Counted from the first letter of the stretch, positions 9,565 through 18,663 are shown. The stretch is 64,000 bases of DNA from Rhizobium sp. RU36D (GCF_900176345.1 NZ_FWXU01000031.1:1-64000); one strand, 5' to 3'. Program-made: numbers and translations. The notes: generated by a model not told the origin, from the sequence alone.

Positions 9565-10689
9565 TCAGTTGAGCGTCTCGGCTAGGGCCAGGCTGACCGT
9601 TGCTGCCTCGACATCACGGTTAAAGGGTGTTTCGATGCGCTTGCCCTTGGCCGCATCGAAGAAGTGCAGCCGATCCGGCGCGATGCCGAGATGCATGTGG
9701 CCGGTAATTTCCGCGGCCAGCGGCAGCACCGCGGTCAGCGGCTGGTCGCCCAGCGTGCCATGCACCAGCCTGTTGGCGCCGAGTTCTTCGACATAGTCGA
9801 CCTGGAACGGCAGGTCGGCGACGCTCCTGGTCAGATCGCGGCGGTCGCTCAGATCTTCCGCACGCAGGCCGACCGTAACAGGACCGTTGACGGCGATGGA
9901 GGTTCCAAGCTCGATGGTCGCAGGTCCAAGGGTCAGGCGGGAGCCCTCGACATCGCCCTTGAGCAGGTTCATCGCCGGGGCGCCGATGAAGCTCGCGACG
10001 AAGGTGGATGCAGGGCGGTGATAGACCTCCAGCGGCGTGCCGATCTGCTCGATTTCGCCGGCATTCAGCACCACCAGGCGATCCGCCAGCGTCATGGCTT
10101 CCAGCTGGTCGTGGGTGACGTAAATCGCCGTCGTCCCGAGCCGCCGCTGCAGCTTGCGGATTTCGCCGCGCATGGTCACGCGCAGCTTGGCATCGAGGTT
10201 CGAGAGAGGTTCGTCGAACAGGAAGGCCGCGGGCTTGCGCACGATGGCGCGGCCCATGGCAACGCGCTGGCGCTGGCCGCCGGAGAGGGCCTTCGGCTTG
10301 CGCTGCAGATAGGGTTCGATCTCCAGCATGCGGGCGGCTTCCGCGACGCGCGCCTCGATCTCGGCCTTCGGCGTCTTGCGGTTGCGCAGGCCATAGGCCA
10401 GGTTGTCATAGACGCTCATATGCGGATAGAGCGCGTAGTTCTGGAACACCATGGCGATGTCGCGGTCGGCCGGTTCCATCTGGTTGACGACGCGGCCATC
10501 AATGGAAACCGTGCCTTCGGAGATGGTTTCCAGACCGGCCACCATCCTGAGCAGGGTGGACTTTCCGCAACCCGATGGCCCGACGAGCACGATGAATTCC
10601 CCATCACGGATCGAAATCGACACGCCGCTCACGGCTTTCACGCCGCCCGTATAGACCTTGCCGACACCGCCAAGTTCGATGGCCGCCAT
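9565..10689 (-). CDS. ugpC: sn-Glycerol-3-phosphate ABC transporter, ATP-binding protein
   Basis: This 374-residue ATPase of the MalK/UgpC family energises import by UgpAE. Walker A is GPSGCGKST (about residues 37-45), the signature LSGGQRQRV is near 135, Walker B is FLFDEPLSNLDA, and a TOBE/MalK-type regulatory domain occupies the last third. It is the last gene of ugpBAEC; the ATG is one base beyond the ugpE stop. I found no clear terminator after it. Confidence 0.95.
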   Translation of the reverse strand: MAAIELGGVGKVYTGGVKAVSGVSISIRDGEFIVLVGPSGCGKSTLLRMVAGLETISEGTVSIDGRVVNQMEPADRDIAMVFQNYALYPHMSVYDNLAYGLRNRKTPKAEIEARVAEAARMLEIEPYLQRKPKALSGGQRQRVAMGRAIVRKPAAFLFDEPLSNLDAKLRVTMRGEIRKLQRRLGTTAIYVTHDQLEAMTLADRLVVLNAGEIEQIGTPLEVYHRPASTFVASFIGAPAMNLLKGDVEGSRLTLGPATIELGTSIAVNGPVTVGLRAEDLSDRRDLTRSVADLPFQVDYVEELGANRLVHGTLGDQPLTAVLPLAAEITGHMHLGIAPDRLHFFDAAKGKRIETPFNRDVEAATVSLALAETLN

Positions 10690-10690
10690 G

Positions 10691-11539
10691 TTACTTCTCC
10701 GTTTCCACGAGACCTTTGACGAACAACCGCTGCATCACCACCACCACCAGCACGGGGGGCAGCATGGCGAGCACGGCCGCCGTCATCACAATATTCCATT
10801 GGGGCACGGCATCGGCCACGTCGGCCATGCGCTTGATGCCCATTACGATCGTGTAGTAGCCACTGTCGGTCGTCACCAGCATCGGCCAGAGATACTGGTT
10901 CCAGCCATAGATGAAGAGAATGACGAACAGCGCCGCGATATTGGTGCGCGACAGCGGCAGCAGAATATCGCGGAAAAACTTCATCGGCCCGGCGCCATCG
11001 ACCCGTGCGGCCTCCATCAGTTCCTCAGGCACGGTGAGGAAAAACTGCCGGAACAGGAAGGTAGCGGTCGCCGAGGCAATGAGCGGGATCGACAGACCGG
11101 CATAGGAGTTCAGCAGCCCGAGATCGGCCACGACCTTGAAGGTCGGCACGATGCGCACCTCGACCGGCAGCATCAACGTGATGAAGATGATCCAGAAGGC
11201 GAGCTGCCGCAGCGGGAACCGGAAATAGACGATAGCAAAGGCCGAGGTGATCGAGATGACGATCTTGCCGATGGCGATGATGAGCGCCATGGCGAGGCTA
11301 TTCAGCATCATCGGCCCGAGCGGCGGCGCGCCTGACGTGGTCATGCCCGTCGTCAGCATGCTCCAGTAGTTGCTGAGGGCATGGGGACCGGGCAGCATGG
11401 GCAGCACGCCGGTCATGAAGTCGTTCGGCCCGCGCGTCGAGGCGATGACGGCCAGGTAGACCGGAAAGGCGACGATGACGACGCCGATGATCAGCACCAG
11501 ATGCGCGAGCAGCGTCAGGATGGGTCTGTGTTCAACCAT
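10691..11539 (-). CDS. ugpE: sn-Glycerol-3-phosphate ABC transporter, permease UgpE
   Basis: A 282-residue inner-membrane permease with six predicted helices. The EAA loop that contacts the ATPase is visible as EELMEAARVDGAGPMKFF (about residues 172-189). It pairs with UgpA to form the channel. It sits about ten bases after ugpA and directly abuts ugpC, consistent with one transcript from the ugpB promoter. Confidence 0.95.
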   Translation of the reverse strand: MVEHRPILTLLAHLVLIIGVVIVAFPVYLAVIASTRGPNDFMTGVLPMLPGPHALSNYWSMLTTGMTTSGAPPLGPMMLNSLAMALIIAIGKIVISITSAFAIVYFRFPLRQLAFWIIFITLMLPVEVRIVPTFKVVADLGLLNSYAGLSIPLIASATATFLFRQFFLTVPEELMEAARVDGAGPMKFFRDILLPLSRTNIAALFVILFIYGWNQYLWPMLVTTDSGYYTIVMGIKRMADVADAVPQWNIVMTAAVLAMLPPVLVVVVMQRLFVKGLVETEK

Positions 11540-11548
11540 GATGGACCC

Positions 11549-12433
11549 TCAATATTCCACGCGCCGCTCGATGAAGCGGAACTGCACGAAGGTGAGTATG
11601 ATGACGATGCCCATCAGCACGACGGACTGGGCAGCGGAAGAGCCGAGATTGAGGCCGATGAAGCCGTCCTGGTAGACCTTGTAGACGAGGATGTTGGTCG
11701 CCTGCGATGGCCCGCCTTCGGTGGTGGAATGGATGACCGCGAAGGTGTCGAACATGGTGTAGACCACGTTGACCACCAGCAGGAAAAAGGTGGTGGGCGA
11801 CAAAAGCGGGAATACGATCGTGAAGAAGCGCTTGGCCGGTCCGGCGCCATCGATGGCGGCCGCCTCACGCAGCGATTGCGGAATGGCCTGGAGGCCAGCC
11901 AGGAAGAACAGGAAATTGTAGGAAATCTGCTTCCAGGTGGCGGCCAGCACCACGAGGATCATGGCATCGGTGCCATCGAGACTGTGGTTCCAGTTATAGC
12001 CCATGCCACGCAGCAGATAGGGCATGATGCCGATGGTCGGATTGAACATGAACCACCAGAGGGTACCCGCCACGGCCGGCGCCACGGCATAGGGCCATAC
12101 CAGCAGCGTCGTATAGAGACGCGCGCTGCGGATCATGCGATCGGCGGCGATGGCCAGGAGCAGGGACAGGCAGATCGACAGGAAAGCGACGCTGACGGAA
12201 AACACCACCGTCACCTGAAGGGAGGCCAGGTAGCGCGGGTCCTCGAACAGTTCGACATAGTTCGCAAGACCGACAAAGGCCGTCGAAAGGCCAAAGGCGT
12301 CCTCGCGCAGGAAGGATTGCCAGAACGCCTGACCCGCCGGCCAGATGAAGAAGGTCAGCGTGATCGCCAACTGCGGCGCAAGCAGCAGATAGGGCAGAAG
12401 ACGGCTGTTGAAGATGGCGCGCTTGGTTTGCAT
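11549..12433 (-). CDS. ugpA: sn-Glycerol-3-phosphate ABC transporter, permease UgpA
   Basis: The 294-residue partner permease. It opens with a short cytoplasmic N-terminus and a long first helix (LLPYLLLAPQLAITLTFF), has six helices in total, and carries the EAA motif as LREAAAIDGAGPAKRFF (about residues 188-204). The sequence is complete and lies between ugpB and ugpE in the usual B-A-E-C order. The gap to ugpB is about 75 bases. Confidence 0.95.
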   Translation of the reverse strand: MQTKRAIFNSRLLPYLLLAPQLAITLTFFIWPAGQAFWQSFLREDAFGLSTAFVGLANYVELFEDPRYLASLQVTVVFSVSVAFLSICLSLLLAIAADRMIRSARLYTTLLVWPYAVAPAVAGTLWWFMFNPTIGIMPYLLRGMGYNWNHSLDGTDAMILVVLAATWKQISYNFLFFLAGLQAIPQSLREAAAIDGAGPAKRFFTIVFPLLSPTTFFLLVVNVVYTMFDTFAVIHSTTEGGPSQATNILVYKVYQDGFIGLNLGSSAAQSVVLMGIVIILTFVQFRFIERRVEY

Positions 12434-12509
12434 CGGAAAATCCAGGGGGCGGATGTGAGGAGGCCCGCGTCTGACGACGCGGACCTCCTTATTTCCTGGA
12501 GCGCAGGGC

Positions 12510-13826
12510 TCAGTTGGCGGCTGCGAAGTCGGCGATCAGCTTGTTGCCACGCTCGACCAGGGTGTCGAGGGCCTGCTGGGCGGTCTTCTTGCCCGACAGC
12601 AGTTCCTGGAACTCCTCGTCGATGACGGCGCGGATCTGGACGTAGTTGCCGAAGCGCAGACCCTTGGAATTTTCGGTCGGTGCGTTCAGCGTGATCTGCT
12701 TGATCGAGACGTCGGAGCCGGGGTTCTTCTCGTAGTAGCCTTCGGACTTGGACAGTTCATAGGCAGCCGTGGTGATCGGCAGGTAGCCGGAGAACTGGTG
12801 CCAGTCAGCCTGAACCTTGGCAGATGCGAGGTGGGTGAAGAAATCCGCTACACCCTTGTATTCTTCCTCGTTGCGGCCCTTCAGGACCCACAGCGTTGCG
12901 CCACCGATGATGGAGTTCTGCGGAGCGCCCTTCACGTCTTCGTAGTAGGGCAGCATGCCGTAGCCGACCTGGAAGTCCTTGGCATTGGCGATAACGCCAG
13001 CGCGGGAAGCAGACGAGTTCATGTAGATGGCGCATTCCTGGCTGTAGAACTTCGGAGGCGCATCATTGCCGCCGGCCGGGCCGCCATACTGGAACACGCC
13101 AGCATCCTGCCACTTCTTCAGGTTTTCCCAATGCTTGACCTGAACCGGGCCATTGACGGTCAGCTTGCTGTCGGTGCCGCCGAAGCCGTTTTCAAGCGTG
13201 CCGATCGGCTGGTTGTGCCAGGCCGAGAGGTTTTCCAGCTGTACCCAGGAGATCCAGCCGGTCGTGAAGCCGCACTTGGCAGCGCCTGACTCCATGATCT
13301 TCTTGGAGAAGGCTTCCACATCAGCCCAGGTCTTCGGCGCGACTTCCGGATCCAGGCCGGCCTTCTTGAAGACGTCCTTGTTGTAGTAGAGGATCGGGGT
13401 CGAAGAGTTGAACGGCATGGACAGCATGTTGCCGTCGGTGTCGGTGTAATAGCCGACGACGGCCGGCAGGTATTCCTTCGGATCGAACTTGGCGCCAGCA
13501 TCCTTCATCAGTTCGTAGACCGGGTAGACGGCGCCCTTGGCGGCCATCATCGTGCCGGTGCCGACTTCGAAGACTTGGACGATGGCGGGCTGCTCGCCGG
13601 CGCGGAAGGCAGCGATGGCAGCCGTCATGGTCTCGGCATAGGAGCCCTTGTAGGTCGGAACGATCTTGTACTTGTCCTGCGAGGCATTGTAGCCGGCAAC
13701 GATCTCTTCAAGCTTGGCGCCGAGTTCGCCGCCCATGGCATGCCACCAGGCGATTTCGGTTGCGGCCAGCGTGGACGATGCCGACAGACCAAGGGCCATA
13801 GCGGCCATGGAAAGTTTCTTGAACAT
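12510..13826 (-). CDS. ugpB: sn-Glycerol-3-phosphate ABC transporter, periplasmic binding protein
   Basis: A 438-residue extracytoplasmic binding protein that captures glycerol-3-phosphate or glycerophosphodiesters for import. It has a Sec signal peptide (basic MFKK start, hydrophobic core, SSTLAA cleavage region near residue 22). A mature domain of the family-1 solute-binding type follows, with IAWWHAMGG at its start. It is the first gene of ugpBAEC, and a Pho-box-like site lies about 75 bases upstream, so induction by phosphate starvation is likely. Confidence 0.95.
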   Translation of the reverse strand: MFKKLSMAAMALGLSASSTLAATEIAWWHAMGGELGAKLEEIVAGYNASQDKYKIVPTYKGSYAETMTAAIAAFRAGEQPAIVQVFEVGTGTMMAAKGAVYPVYELMKDAGAKFDPKEYLPAVVGYYTDTDGNMLSMPFNSSTPILYYNKDVFKKAGLDPEVAPKTWADVEAFSKKIMESGAAKCGFTTGWISWVQLENLSAWHNQPIGTLENGFGGTDSKLTVNGPVQVKHWENLKKWQDAGVFQYGGPAGGNDAPPKFYSQECAIYMNSSASRAGVIANAKDFQVGYGMLPYYEDVKGAPQNSIIGGATLWVLKGRNEEEYKGVADFFTHLASAKVQADWHQFSGYLPITTAAYELSKSEGYYEKNPGSDVSIKQITLNAPTENSKGLRFGNYVQIRAVIDEEFQELLSGKKTAQQALDTLVERGNKLIADFAAAN

Positions 13827-13900
13827 GGTAAAATCCTCTCCGCCAGAATTGGGGTGAGGATTGCATTAGTGGCTGCATGTGACGCCAAATTAATAGTTTG

Positions 13901-13917
13901 ATGTCACTTTTGTTACA
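13901..13917 (-). promoter_or_regulatory. Candidate Pho box upstream of ugpBAEC
   Basis: On the minus strand the sequence reads TGTAAC-AAAAG-TGACAT, two imperfect TGTNAY half-sites with 11-base periodicity. This matches the PhoB box architecture (TGTCAT-N5-TGTCAC), with two to three mismatches. It lies in the 145-base gap before ugpB, a classical PhoB target in enteric and rhizobial bacteria. Confidence 0.55.
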
Positions 13918-13971
13918 AAGCACAGCTGTGCAACGCAAAACTATTCCTCTTCGTGCCTGCCGTTGTGAGGA

Positions 13972-14343
13972 TCAGAACGCGTCGGGAAAATGCCTGGGCC
14001 AGGCGAAGGGTGCCACGGCCAGGATATCGTAGCGTTGGGTCAGGAGATGGGCGTCCTTCTGCTTGGCCAGCCATAAGTCGCTCGCCGCACGGATCCGGCG
14101 CTGGGAGGCGGCGGTGACCGCATCGACCGAGCTTGCGGCATCGCGCCGCGCCTTCACTTCGACGAAAGCGACCACGCTGCCCTTGCGGGCGATGATATCG
14201 ATTTCGCCAAGCCTAGTCCGGTGGCGAAGAGCCAGGATGCGATAGCCTTTCAGCATAAGGTAGAGGGCGGCGACATATTCCGCCCTGTGGCCCTGACGCT
14301 CAGCCTTGCGTCTGCTGGGGTCTGCGCCTTCAGGTCGCGCCAC
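13972..14343 (-). CDS. YraN family (UPF0102) nuclease-fold protein
   Basis: This 123-residue protein has the restriction-endonuclease-like core of the UPF0102/YraN family: the G-E-I-D-I-I-A segment near residues 46-52 and the FVEVKAR motif near 60-66 give the D...ExK pattern. Its function is unproven; a role in DNA processing has been suggested for the family. Its start overlaps the rsmI stop by about 14 bases. The rsmI-yraN pairing is widely conserved in proteobacteria. Confidence 0.92.
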   Translation of the reverse strand: MARPEGADPSRRKAERQGHRAEYVAALYLMLKGYRILALRHRTRLGEIDIIARKGSVVAFVEVKARRDAASSVDAVTAASQRRIRAASDLWLAKQKDAHLLTQRYDILAVAPFAWPRHFPDAF

Positions 14344-15241
14344 GCGTGCCGTCCTTCATCGCCAGCAGCCGCTGATACAGGTCCTTCTTCGCAAGCCCGG
14401 TGCGGCGCGAGGCCTCAGCCGCCGCCTTTGCCGCCGGAAGATCACGAACCAGCTCCGCCAGCAGGGCATCGACGGCCCCATCCTCCATCGGCTCTTCGGC
14501 CAGTGGCGGGCCGATGACGATGACGATCTCGCCCTTCACCACCCGCTCGTCATCATAATATTGTGACAGGTCCTCGAGGGTTCCGCGCCGGAACTCCTCG
14601 AAGGTCTTGGTCAGTTCCCGGCAGACGGCGGCGGGACGCTGAGCGCCCAGCACCTCGGCAGCCGCCGCGAGCGTTGCGCCGACGCGATGGGGTGATTCAA
14701 AAAAGATAAGCGTTGCCGGCACCGCCTTCAGCGCATCGAGGCGATCGCGCCGCGCCTTGTCCTTGGTTGGCAGGAAGCCTGCGAAGAAGAAGGCGTCGTT
14801 TGGCAGGCCCGATCCCACCAGCGCGGCAAGCGGTGCAGATGCACCGGGGATCGGCACCACCCGGTGCCCGTTGTTGAGCGCCAATTGGCCGAGGCGATAG
14901 CCGGGGTCGGAGACCAGCGGCGTACCCGCATCGGAAACCAGCGCCACCGATTTGCCATTGGCCAGCGCCTCGATCAGCTTCGGCCCCACCTCGTCGGCAT
15001 TATATTCGTGATAGGCATAGGGCCTTGTCTGTATGCCGTAGCGATCCAGAAGCACACGGGTCACGCGGGTATCCTCGCATGCGAGCACATCCGCGCCCGC
15101 CAGCGTCTCCAGGGCGCGCAGGGTGATGTCGCCGAGATTGCCGATCGGGGTCGCCACCAGGTAAAGCGCGGCTTCCAGGGGGCGGGCCGTCACAACCGTG
15201 TCGTTCAGGCGATAGGTCCGCGGCGCGGCAGTCATCAGCAT
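14330..15241 (-). CDS. rsmI: 16S rRNA (cytidine1402-2'-O)-methyltransferase
   Basis: A SAM-dependent tetrapyrrole-methylase-fold enzyme that methylates the ribose of C1402 in 16S rRNA. Family motifs are LYLVATPIGNLGDIT at the N-terminus, CEDTRVT, the SAM-binding SDAGTPLVSDPG, and IPGASA. The start is uncertain: an ATG nine codons further upstream and another two codons downstream are possible, and none has a strong ribosome-binding site. It is co-transcribed with yraN and divergent from dnaN. Confidence 0.94.
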   Translation of the reverse strand: MLMTAAPRTYRLNDTVVTARPLEAALYLVATPIGNLGDITLRALETLAGADVLACEDTRVTRVLLDRYGIQTRPYAYHEYNADEVGPKLIEALANGKSVALVSDAGTPLVSDPGYRLGQLALNNGHRVVPIPGASAPLAALVGSGLPNDAFFFAGFLPTKDKARRDRLDALKAVPATLIFFESPHRVGATLAAAAEVLGAQRPAAVCRELTKTFEEFRRGTLEDLSQYYDDERVVKGEIVIVIGPPLAEEPMEDGAVDALLAELVRDLPAAKAAAEASRRTGLAKKDLYQRLLAMKDGTRGAT

Positions 15242-15425
15242 GTCCCGTCTGTTCAGCAAGAAGCCCATGGGGGCTCACTCGAGCACTTTATGGGCCAGCG
15301 GCATCGGCACGGCAAGGCCGGCCCCGGCACCCAGGACGGAAAAGCCGGGGATGTTTGTCCTTATGTTGGCACCGAGGGCCTTGCATTTGGGTCCTGTTTG
15401 CTGCCATTTTGCCCGTCCACATTGT

Positions 15426-15444
15426 CCGGCCTGATCATGGCCGG
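15426..15444. promoter_or_regulatory. Inverted repeat abutting the dnaN promoter
   Basis: CCGGCC-N7-GGCCGG, a perfect 6-base inverted repeat, ends one base before the putative -35 element of dnaN. It could be an operator or a small hairpin. No regulator can be named. Confidence 0.35.
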
Positions 15445-15473
15445 TTGAGAATATCGTGACGGTCCACATATAA
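15445..15473 (+). promoter_or_regulatory. Putative sigma-70-type promoter of dnaN
   Basis: TTGAGA (-35) and ATATAA (-10) are separated by exactly 17 bases and end about 30 bases before the dnaN ATG. This is the best vegetative-promoter match I noticed in the window. Confidence 0.6.
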
Positions 15474-15503
15474 GGGCCGTCCAGGTCGAAAGCGGTAGCC
15501 TCC

Positions 15504-16622
15504 ATGCGTCTTACTCTTGAGCGGTCCAATCTTCTGAAGTCGCTGAACCATGTGCATCGCGTGGTCGAGCGCCGGAATACGATCCCGATCCTCTCGAACG
15601 TGCTGCTGCGTGCCGATGGGGTGAGCCTTGACATGAAGGCGACCGACCTCGATCTCGAAATTACCGAGGCCACGCCCGCGAACGTGGAACAGGCCGGCGC
15701 CACCACGGTGCCCGCCCACCTTCTCTATGAAATCGTCCGCAAGCTGCCCGATGGCGCCGAAGTATTGTTGTCGACGACGCCCGATGGCGGTTCGATGACG
15801 GTCGCCTCCGGTCGCTCCAAGTTTTCGCTGCAATGCCTGTCGGAAGCCGATTTCCCAGACCTGAACGCGGGCACCTTCAGCCATTCCTTCCGGCTGAAGG
15901 CCAGCGACTTCAAGATGTTGATCGACCGCACGCAATTTGCGATCTCGACGGAAGAAACCCGCTACTACCTGAACGGCATCTTCCTCCACACGATCGAGAG
16001 CAAGAATGCGCTGAAGCTGCGCGCTGTCGCCACCGACGGCCACCGGCTGGCCCGTGCCGACGTGGAGGCGCCATCCGGTTCGGAAGGCATGCCGGGCATC
16101 ATCATCCCGCGCAAAACCGTCGGCGAACTCCAGAAGCTGATGGAAAATCCCGACACGGTCGTGACCTTCGAACTGTCGGATGCCAAGATCCGCCTGACCA
16201 TCGGCTCGGTCGTCATCACATCAAAGCTGATCGACGGGACGTTCCCCGATTACCAACGCGTCATCCCTGCCAATAATGACAAGGAAATGCGCGTGGATTG
16301 CTCGACCTTCGCCCAGGCGGTCGACCGCGTCTCGACGATCTCGTCCGAACGCGGCCGTGCGGTCAAGCTCGCCCTGTCTGACGGGCATCTGACGCTGACC
16401 GTCAACAACCCGGATTCTGGCAGCGCGACGGAAGAAGTTGCCGTCGGCTATGACCATGATCCGATGGAAATCGGCTTCAACGCCAAGTATCTCCTTGATA
16501 TCACGGGCCAGCTTTCCGGCGACGATGCGATCTTCCTGCTGGCCGATGCGGGCTCGCCGACCCTGATCCGCGACACGGCGGGCGATGACGCGCTCTATGT
16601 CCTGATGCCGATGCGCGTCTGA
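15504..16622 (+). CDS. dnaN: DNA polymerase III subunit beta (sliding clamp)
   Basis: A 372-residue ring-forming clamp that tethers DNA polymerase III to DNA. All three clamp domains are present. Recognisable segments are the N-terminal LLKSLNHVHRVVERRNTIPILSN region, ATDGHRLA near residue 180, and the C-terminal VLMPMRV that lines the protein-binding pocket. It is not beside dnaA or recF, which is common in Rhizobiales. It is intact. Confidence 0.97.
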   Translation: MRLTLERSNLLKSLNHVHRVVERRNTIPILSNVLLRADGVSLDMKATDLDLEITEATPANVEQAGATTVPAHLLYEIVRKLPDGAEVLLSTTPDGGSMTVASGRSKFSLQCLSEADFPDLNAGTFSHSFRLKASDFKMLIDRTQFAISTEETRYYLNGIFLHTIESKNALKLRAVATDGHRLARADVEAPSGSEGMPGIIIPRKTVGELQKLMENPDTVVTFELSDAKIRLTIGSVVITSKLIDGTFPDYQRVIPANNDKEMRVDCSTFAQAVDRVSTISSERGRAVKLALSDGHLTLTVNNPDSGSATEEVAVGYDHDPMEIGFNAKYLLDITGQLSGDDAIFLLADAGSPTLIRDTAGDDALYVLMPMRV

Positions 16623-16734
16623 TAATGGTGCGCAAGCAACGAATTTTTAATCGGCCGCCTTGTTTTTGCGGCAAATGAAAACAACATGGGTGTTAGATTT
16701 CATCACTGTTTTTCAATGATCGGCAGCACGCGAC

Positions 16735-17328
16735 ATGGCAGTTCGCTTGAAGAGGCATATTAGCCAGAAGTTCGATAACGAAATTCGCTTTATAAAAGGC
16801 ATGCTCAACGGCCCGAAAACCGTTGGCGCGATTGCTCCGACGTCAATCTATACCGCCCGGCGCATGGCGAGCGTCATCGACCTCACCTCGGATCTTCCGG
16901 TGCTCGAATTGGGGCCTGGCACCGGCGTCATCACCAAGGCGATCCTGGAGCGCGGCGTTGCCCCGGAAAAGCTGGTGGCCATCGAATATTCCGCCGATTT
17001 TCATAGCCGCCTTGTCGAGGACTTTCCGGGCGTCAAGTTCATCCATGGCGATGCCTTCGACCTGACGCGGACGCTGGCGCCTCTGGGCGACATCAAGTTC
17101 CAGACCGTCGTGTCCGGGATACCGCTCCTGAACTTCCCGATGGCCATGCGCATCAAACTCTTGGAAGACCTGCTGGATCGTCTACCCGTTGGCCGGCCGG
17201 TGATCCAGTTTTCCTATGGCCCGGTTTCGCCAATTGCGCCGAAGCCCGAGAGCTATCACATCCAGCATTTCGACTTCATGATCCGCAATATCCCGCCGGC
17301 CCAGCTCTGGATCTATCGTCGCGGCTGA
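16735..17328 (+). CDS. pmtA: Phosphatidylethanolamine N-methyltransferase (Sinorhizobium type)
   Basis: This 197-residue soluble methyltransferase makes phosphatidylcholine by three SAM-dependent methylations of phosphatidylethanolamine. The SAM-binding motif I is VLELGPGTGVIT (about residues 56-67), followed by an acidic motif (VAIEYS) and the VVSGIPLLNFP segment characteristic of rhizobial PmtA. The N-terminal FIKGMLNGPKTVGAIAPTS is also typical and probably contacts membrane lipid. It lies between dnaN and a histidine phosphatase. Confidence 0.93.
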   Translation: MAVRLKRHISQKFDNEIRFIKGMLNGPKTVGAIAPTSIYTARRMASVIDLTSDLPVLELGPGTGVITKAILERGVAPEKLVAIEYSADFHSRLVEDFPGVKFIHGDAFDLTRTLAPLGDIKFQTVVSGIPLLNFPMAMRIKLLEDLLDRLPVGRPVIQFSYGPVSPIAPKPESYHIQHFDFMIRNIPPAQLWIYRRG

Positions 17329-17347
17329 TCCGCTTTCGGGAGCCGCC

Positions 17348-17956
17348 ATGTTCGCAATCTATATCACCCATCCGCAGGTGGCGATCGACCCTGATGTGCC
17401 GGTTCCCCAATGGGGTCTTTCCGACCTGGGGCGGGCGCGGACAATCGAAACGGCCTTGCTGCCCTGGGTGTCTAACCTGAAACGCATAGTCTCCAGCGCG
17501 GAAGTGAAGGCTGTCGAGACAGCCGACATACTGGCCAAGGCTGCGGGTATTCCCTTCGAGACAGTGGACGTCATGCATGAGAACGATCGCTCTGCGACCG
17601 GATTTCTGCCGCCACCGGAATTCGAGAAGGCCGCCGACTGGTTTTTCGCCCATCCGCATGAGAGCTTCAAAGGCTGGGAGCGGGCCATCGATGCCCAAGC
17701 CCGTATCGTCTCTGCGGTCATGTCGACGCTTGGCGATCATGACAGGGCCTCGCCTATTGCCTTCGTTGGCCATGGCGGTGTCGGCACGCTGTTGAAATGT
17801 CATTTGGAAAAGCGGCCGGCTTCACGGGCCTATGATCAGCCCGGCGGCGGCGGCAATCTTTTTGCCTTCTCCCTTGCAGACCATTCCGTCCTATGCGACT
17901 GGACACCGATGGAAACTTGGCGGGGCGTTGAGCAATGGATGCACGCGAAAGGCTGA
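17348..17956 (+). CDS. Histidine phosphatase superfamily protein
   Basis: A 202-residue protein of the phosphoglycerate-mutase-like fold. The N-terminal catalytic motif, normally R-H-G, reads T-H-P (residues 7-9); the nucleophilic histidine is kept but the phosphate-binding arginine is absent. The second catalytic histidine is present in VGHGG (about residues 139-143), and the IVSSAEVKAVETA segment keeps the usual SS-x-x-x-R/K-A-x-x-TA pattern. It overlaps pyrF by 22 bases, so the two are translationally coupled. The substrate is unknown. Confidence 0.85.
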   Translation: MFAIYITHPQVAIDPDVPVPQWGLSDLGRARTIETALLPWVSNLKRIVSSAEVKAVETADILAKAAGIPFETVDVMHENDRSATGFLPPPEFEKAADWFFAHPHESFKGWERAIDAQARIVSAVMSTLGDHDRASPIAFVGHGGVGTLLKCHLEKRPASRAYDQPGGGGNLFAFSLADHSVLCDWTPMETWRGVEQWMHAKG

Positions 17957-18627
17957 TCGTCGGACTTGACGTGCCGGACACCGGAACGGCGTCAAAACTG
18001 GTCTCGACGCTTGGCGACGATATTCTCTTCTACAAGATCGGCTACCAGCTGGCTTTTGCCGGCGGCCTGGAATTTGCCCGCGAACTGGCCCAGGACGGCA
18101 AGAAGATCTTCCTCGACATGAAGCTGCTCGATATCGACAATACCGTCGCTTCGGCTGTCGAAAATATCGCAAAGATGGGCATGTCGATGCTGACGCTGCA
18201 TGCCTATCCCAAGGCGATGCGGGCCGCCGTCAAGGCGGCGCAGGGCTCCGACCTCTGCCTGCTGGGCGTCACCGTGCTCACCTCCATGGATGAGCAGGAC
18301 CTCTCCGAGGCGGGATATGAATATGATCCGCACACCCTGGTCCTGAAGCGCGCCGAGCAGGCGCGGCTTGCCGGCATGGGAGGCGTGGTCTGTTCGGCGG
18401 AGGAATCGAAGGCCGTGCGGCCGATCGTCGGTCCTGATATGGCGATCGTTACCCCCGGTATTCGTCCCGCCGGCGCCGATGCCGGCGACCAGAAGCGGGT
18501 GATGACGCCGGGCGACGCCTTGAAGGCCGGTTCAAGCCATCTGGTGGTGGGCCGTCCCATCGTCAAAGCTGGCGATCCGAAGGCTGCCGCTCGCGCCATT
18601 CTCGAGGAAATGAACGGCGCCCTGTAA
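17935..18627 (+). CDS. pyrF: Orotidine 5'-phosphate decarboxylase
   Basis: A 230-residue TIM-barrel enzyme that converts OMP to UMP, the last step of de novo pyrimidine synthesis. The catalytic D-x-K-x-x-D segment is seen as FLDMKLLDIDNTV (about residues 59-71), and the C-terminal loop TPGIRPAG (about 171-178) together with VVGRPI forms the phosphate site. It overlaps the upstream phosphatase gene and is followed by the DUF1330 gene 36 bases on. Confidence 0.97.
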   Translation: MDARERLIVGLDVPDTGTASKLVSTLGDDILFYKIGYQLAFAGGLEFARELAQDGKKIFLDMKLLDIDNTVASAVENIAKMGMSMLTLHAYPKAMRAAVKAAQGSDLCLLGVTVLTSMDEQDLSEAGYEYDPHTLVLKRAEQARLAGMGGVVCSAEESKAVRPIVGPDMAIVTPGIRPAGADAGDQKRVMTPGDALKAGSSHLVVGRPIVKAGDPKAAARAILEEMNGAL

Positions 18628-18663
18628 CGGCGCTTGCAACAACAGGCTGCAGGGAGAAACAAG

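Noticed and set aside
11381..12625. 414-codon plus-strand frame across ugpA and its flanks
   Set aside because: It is antisense to ugpE/ugpA/ugpB, which have clear transporter motifs; its product is a low-complexity mix of H, R, D and Q.
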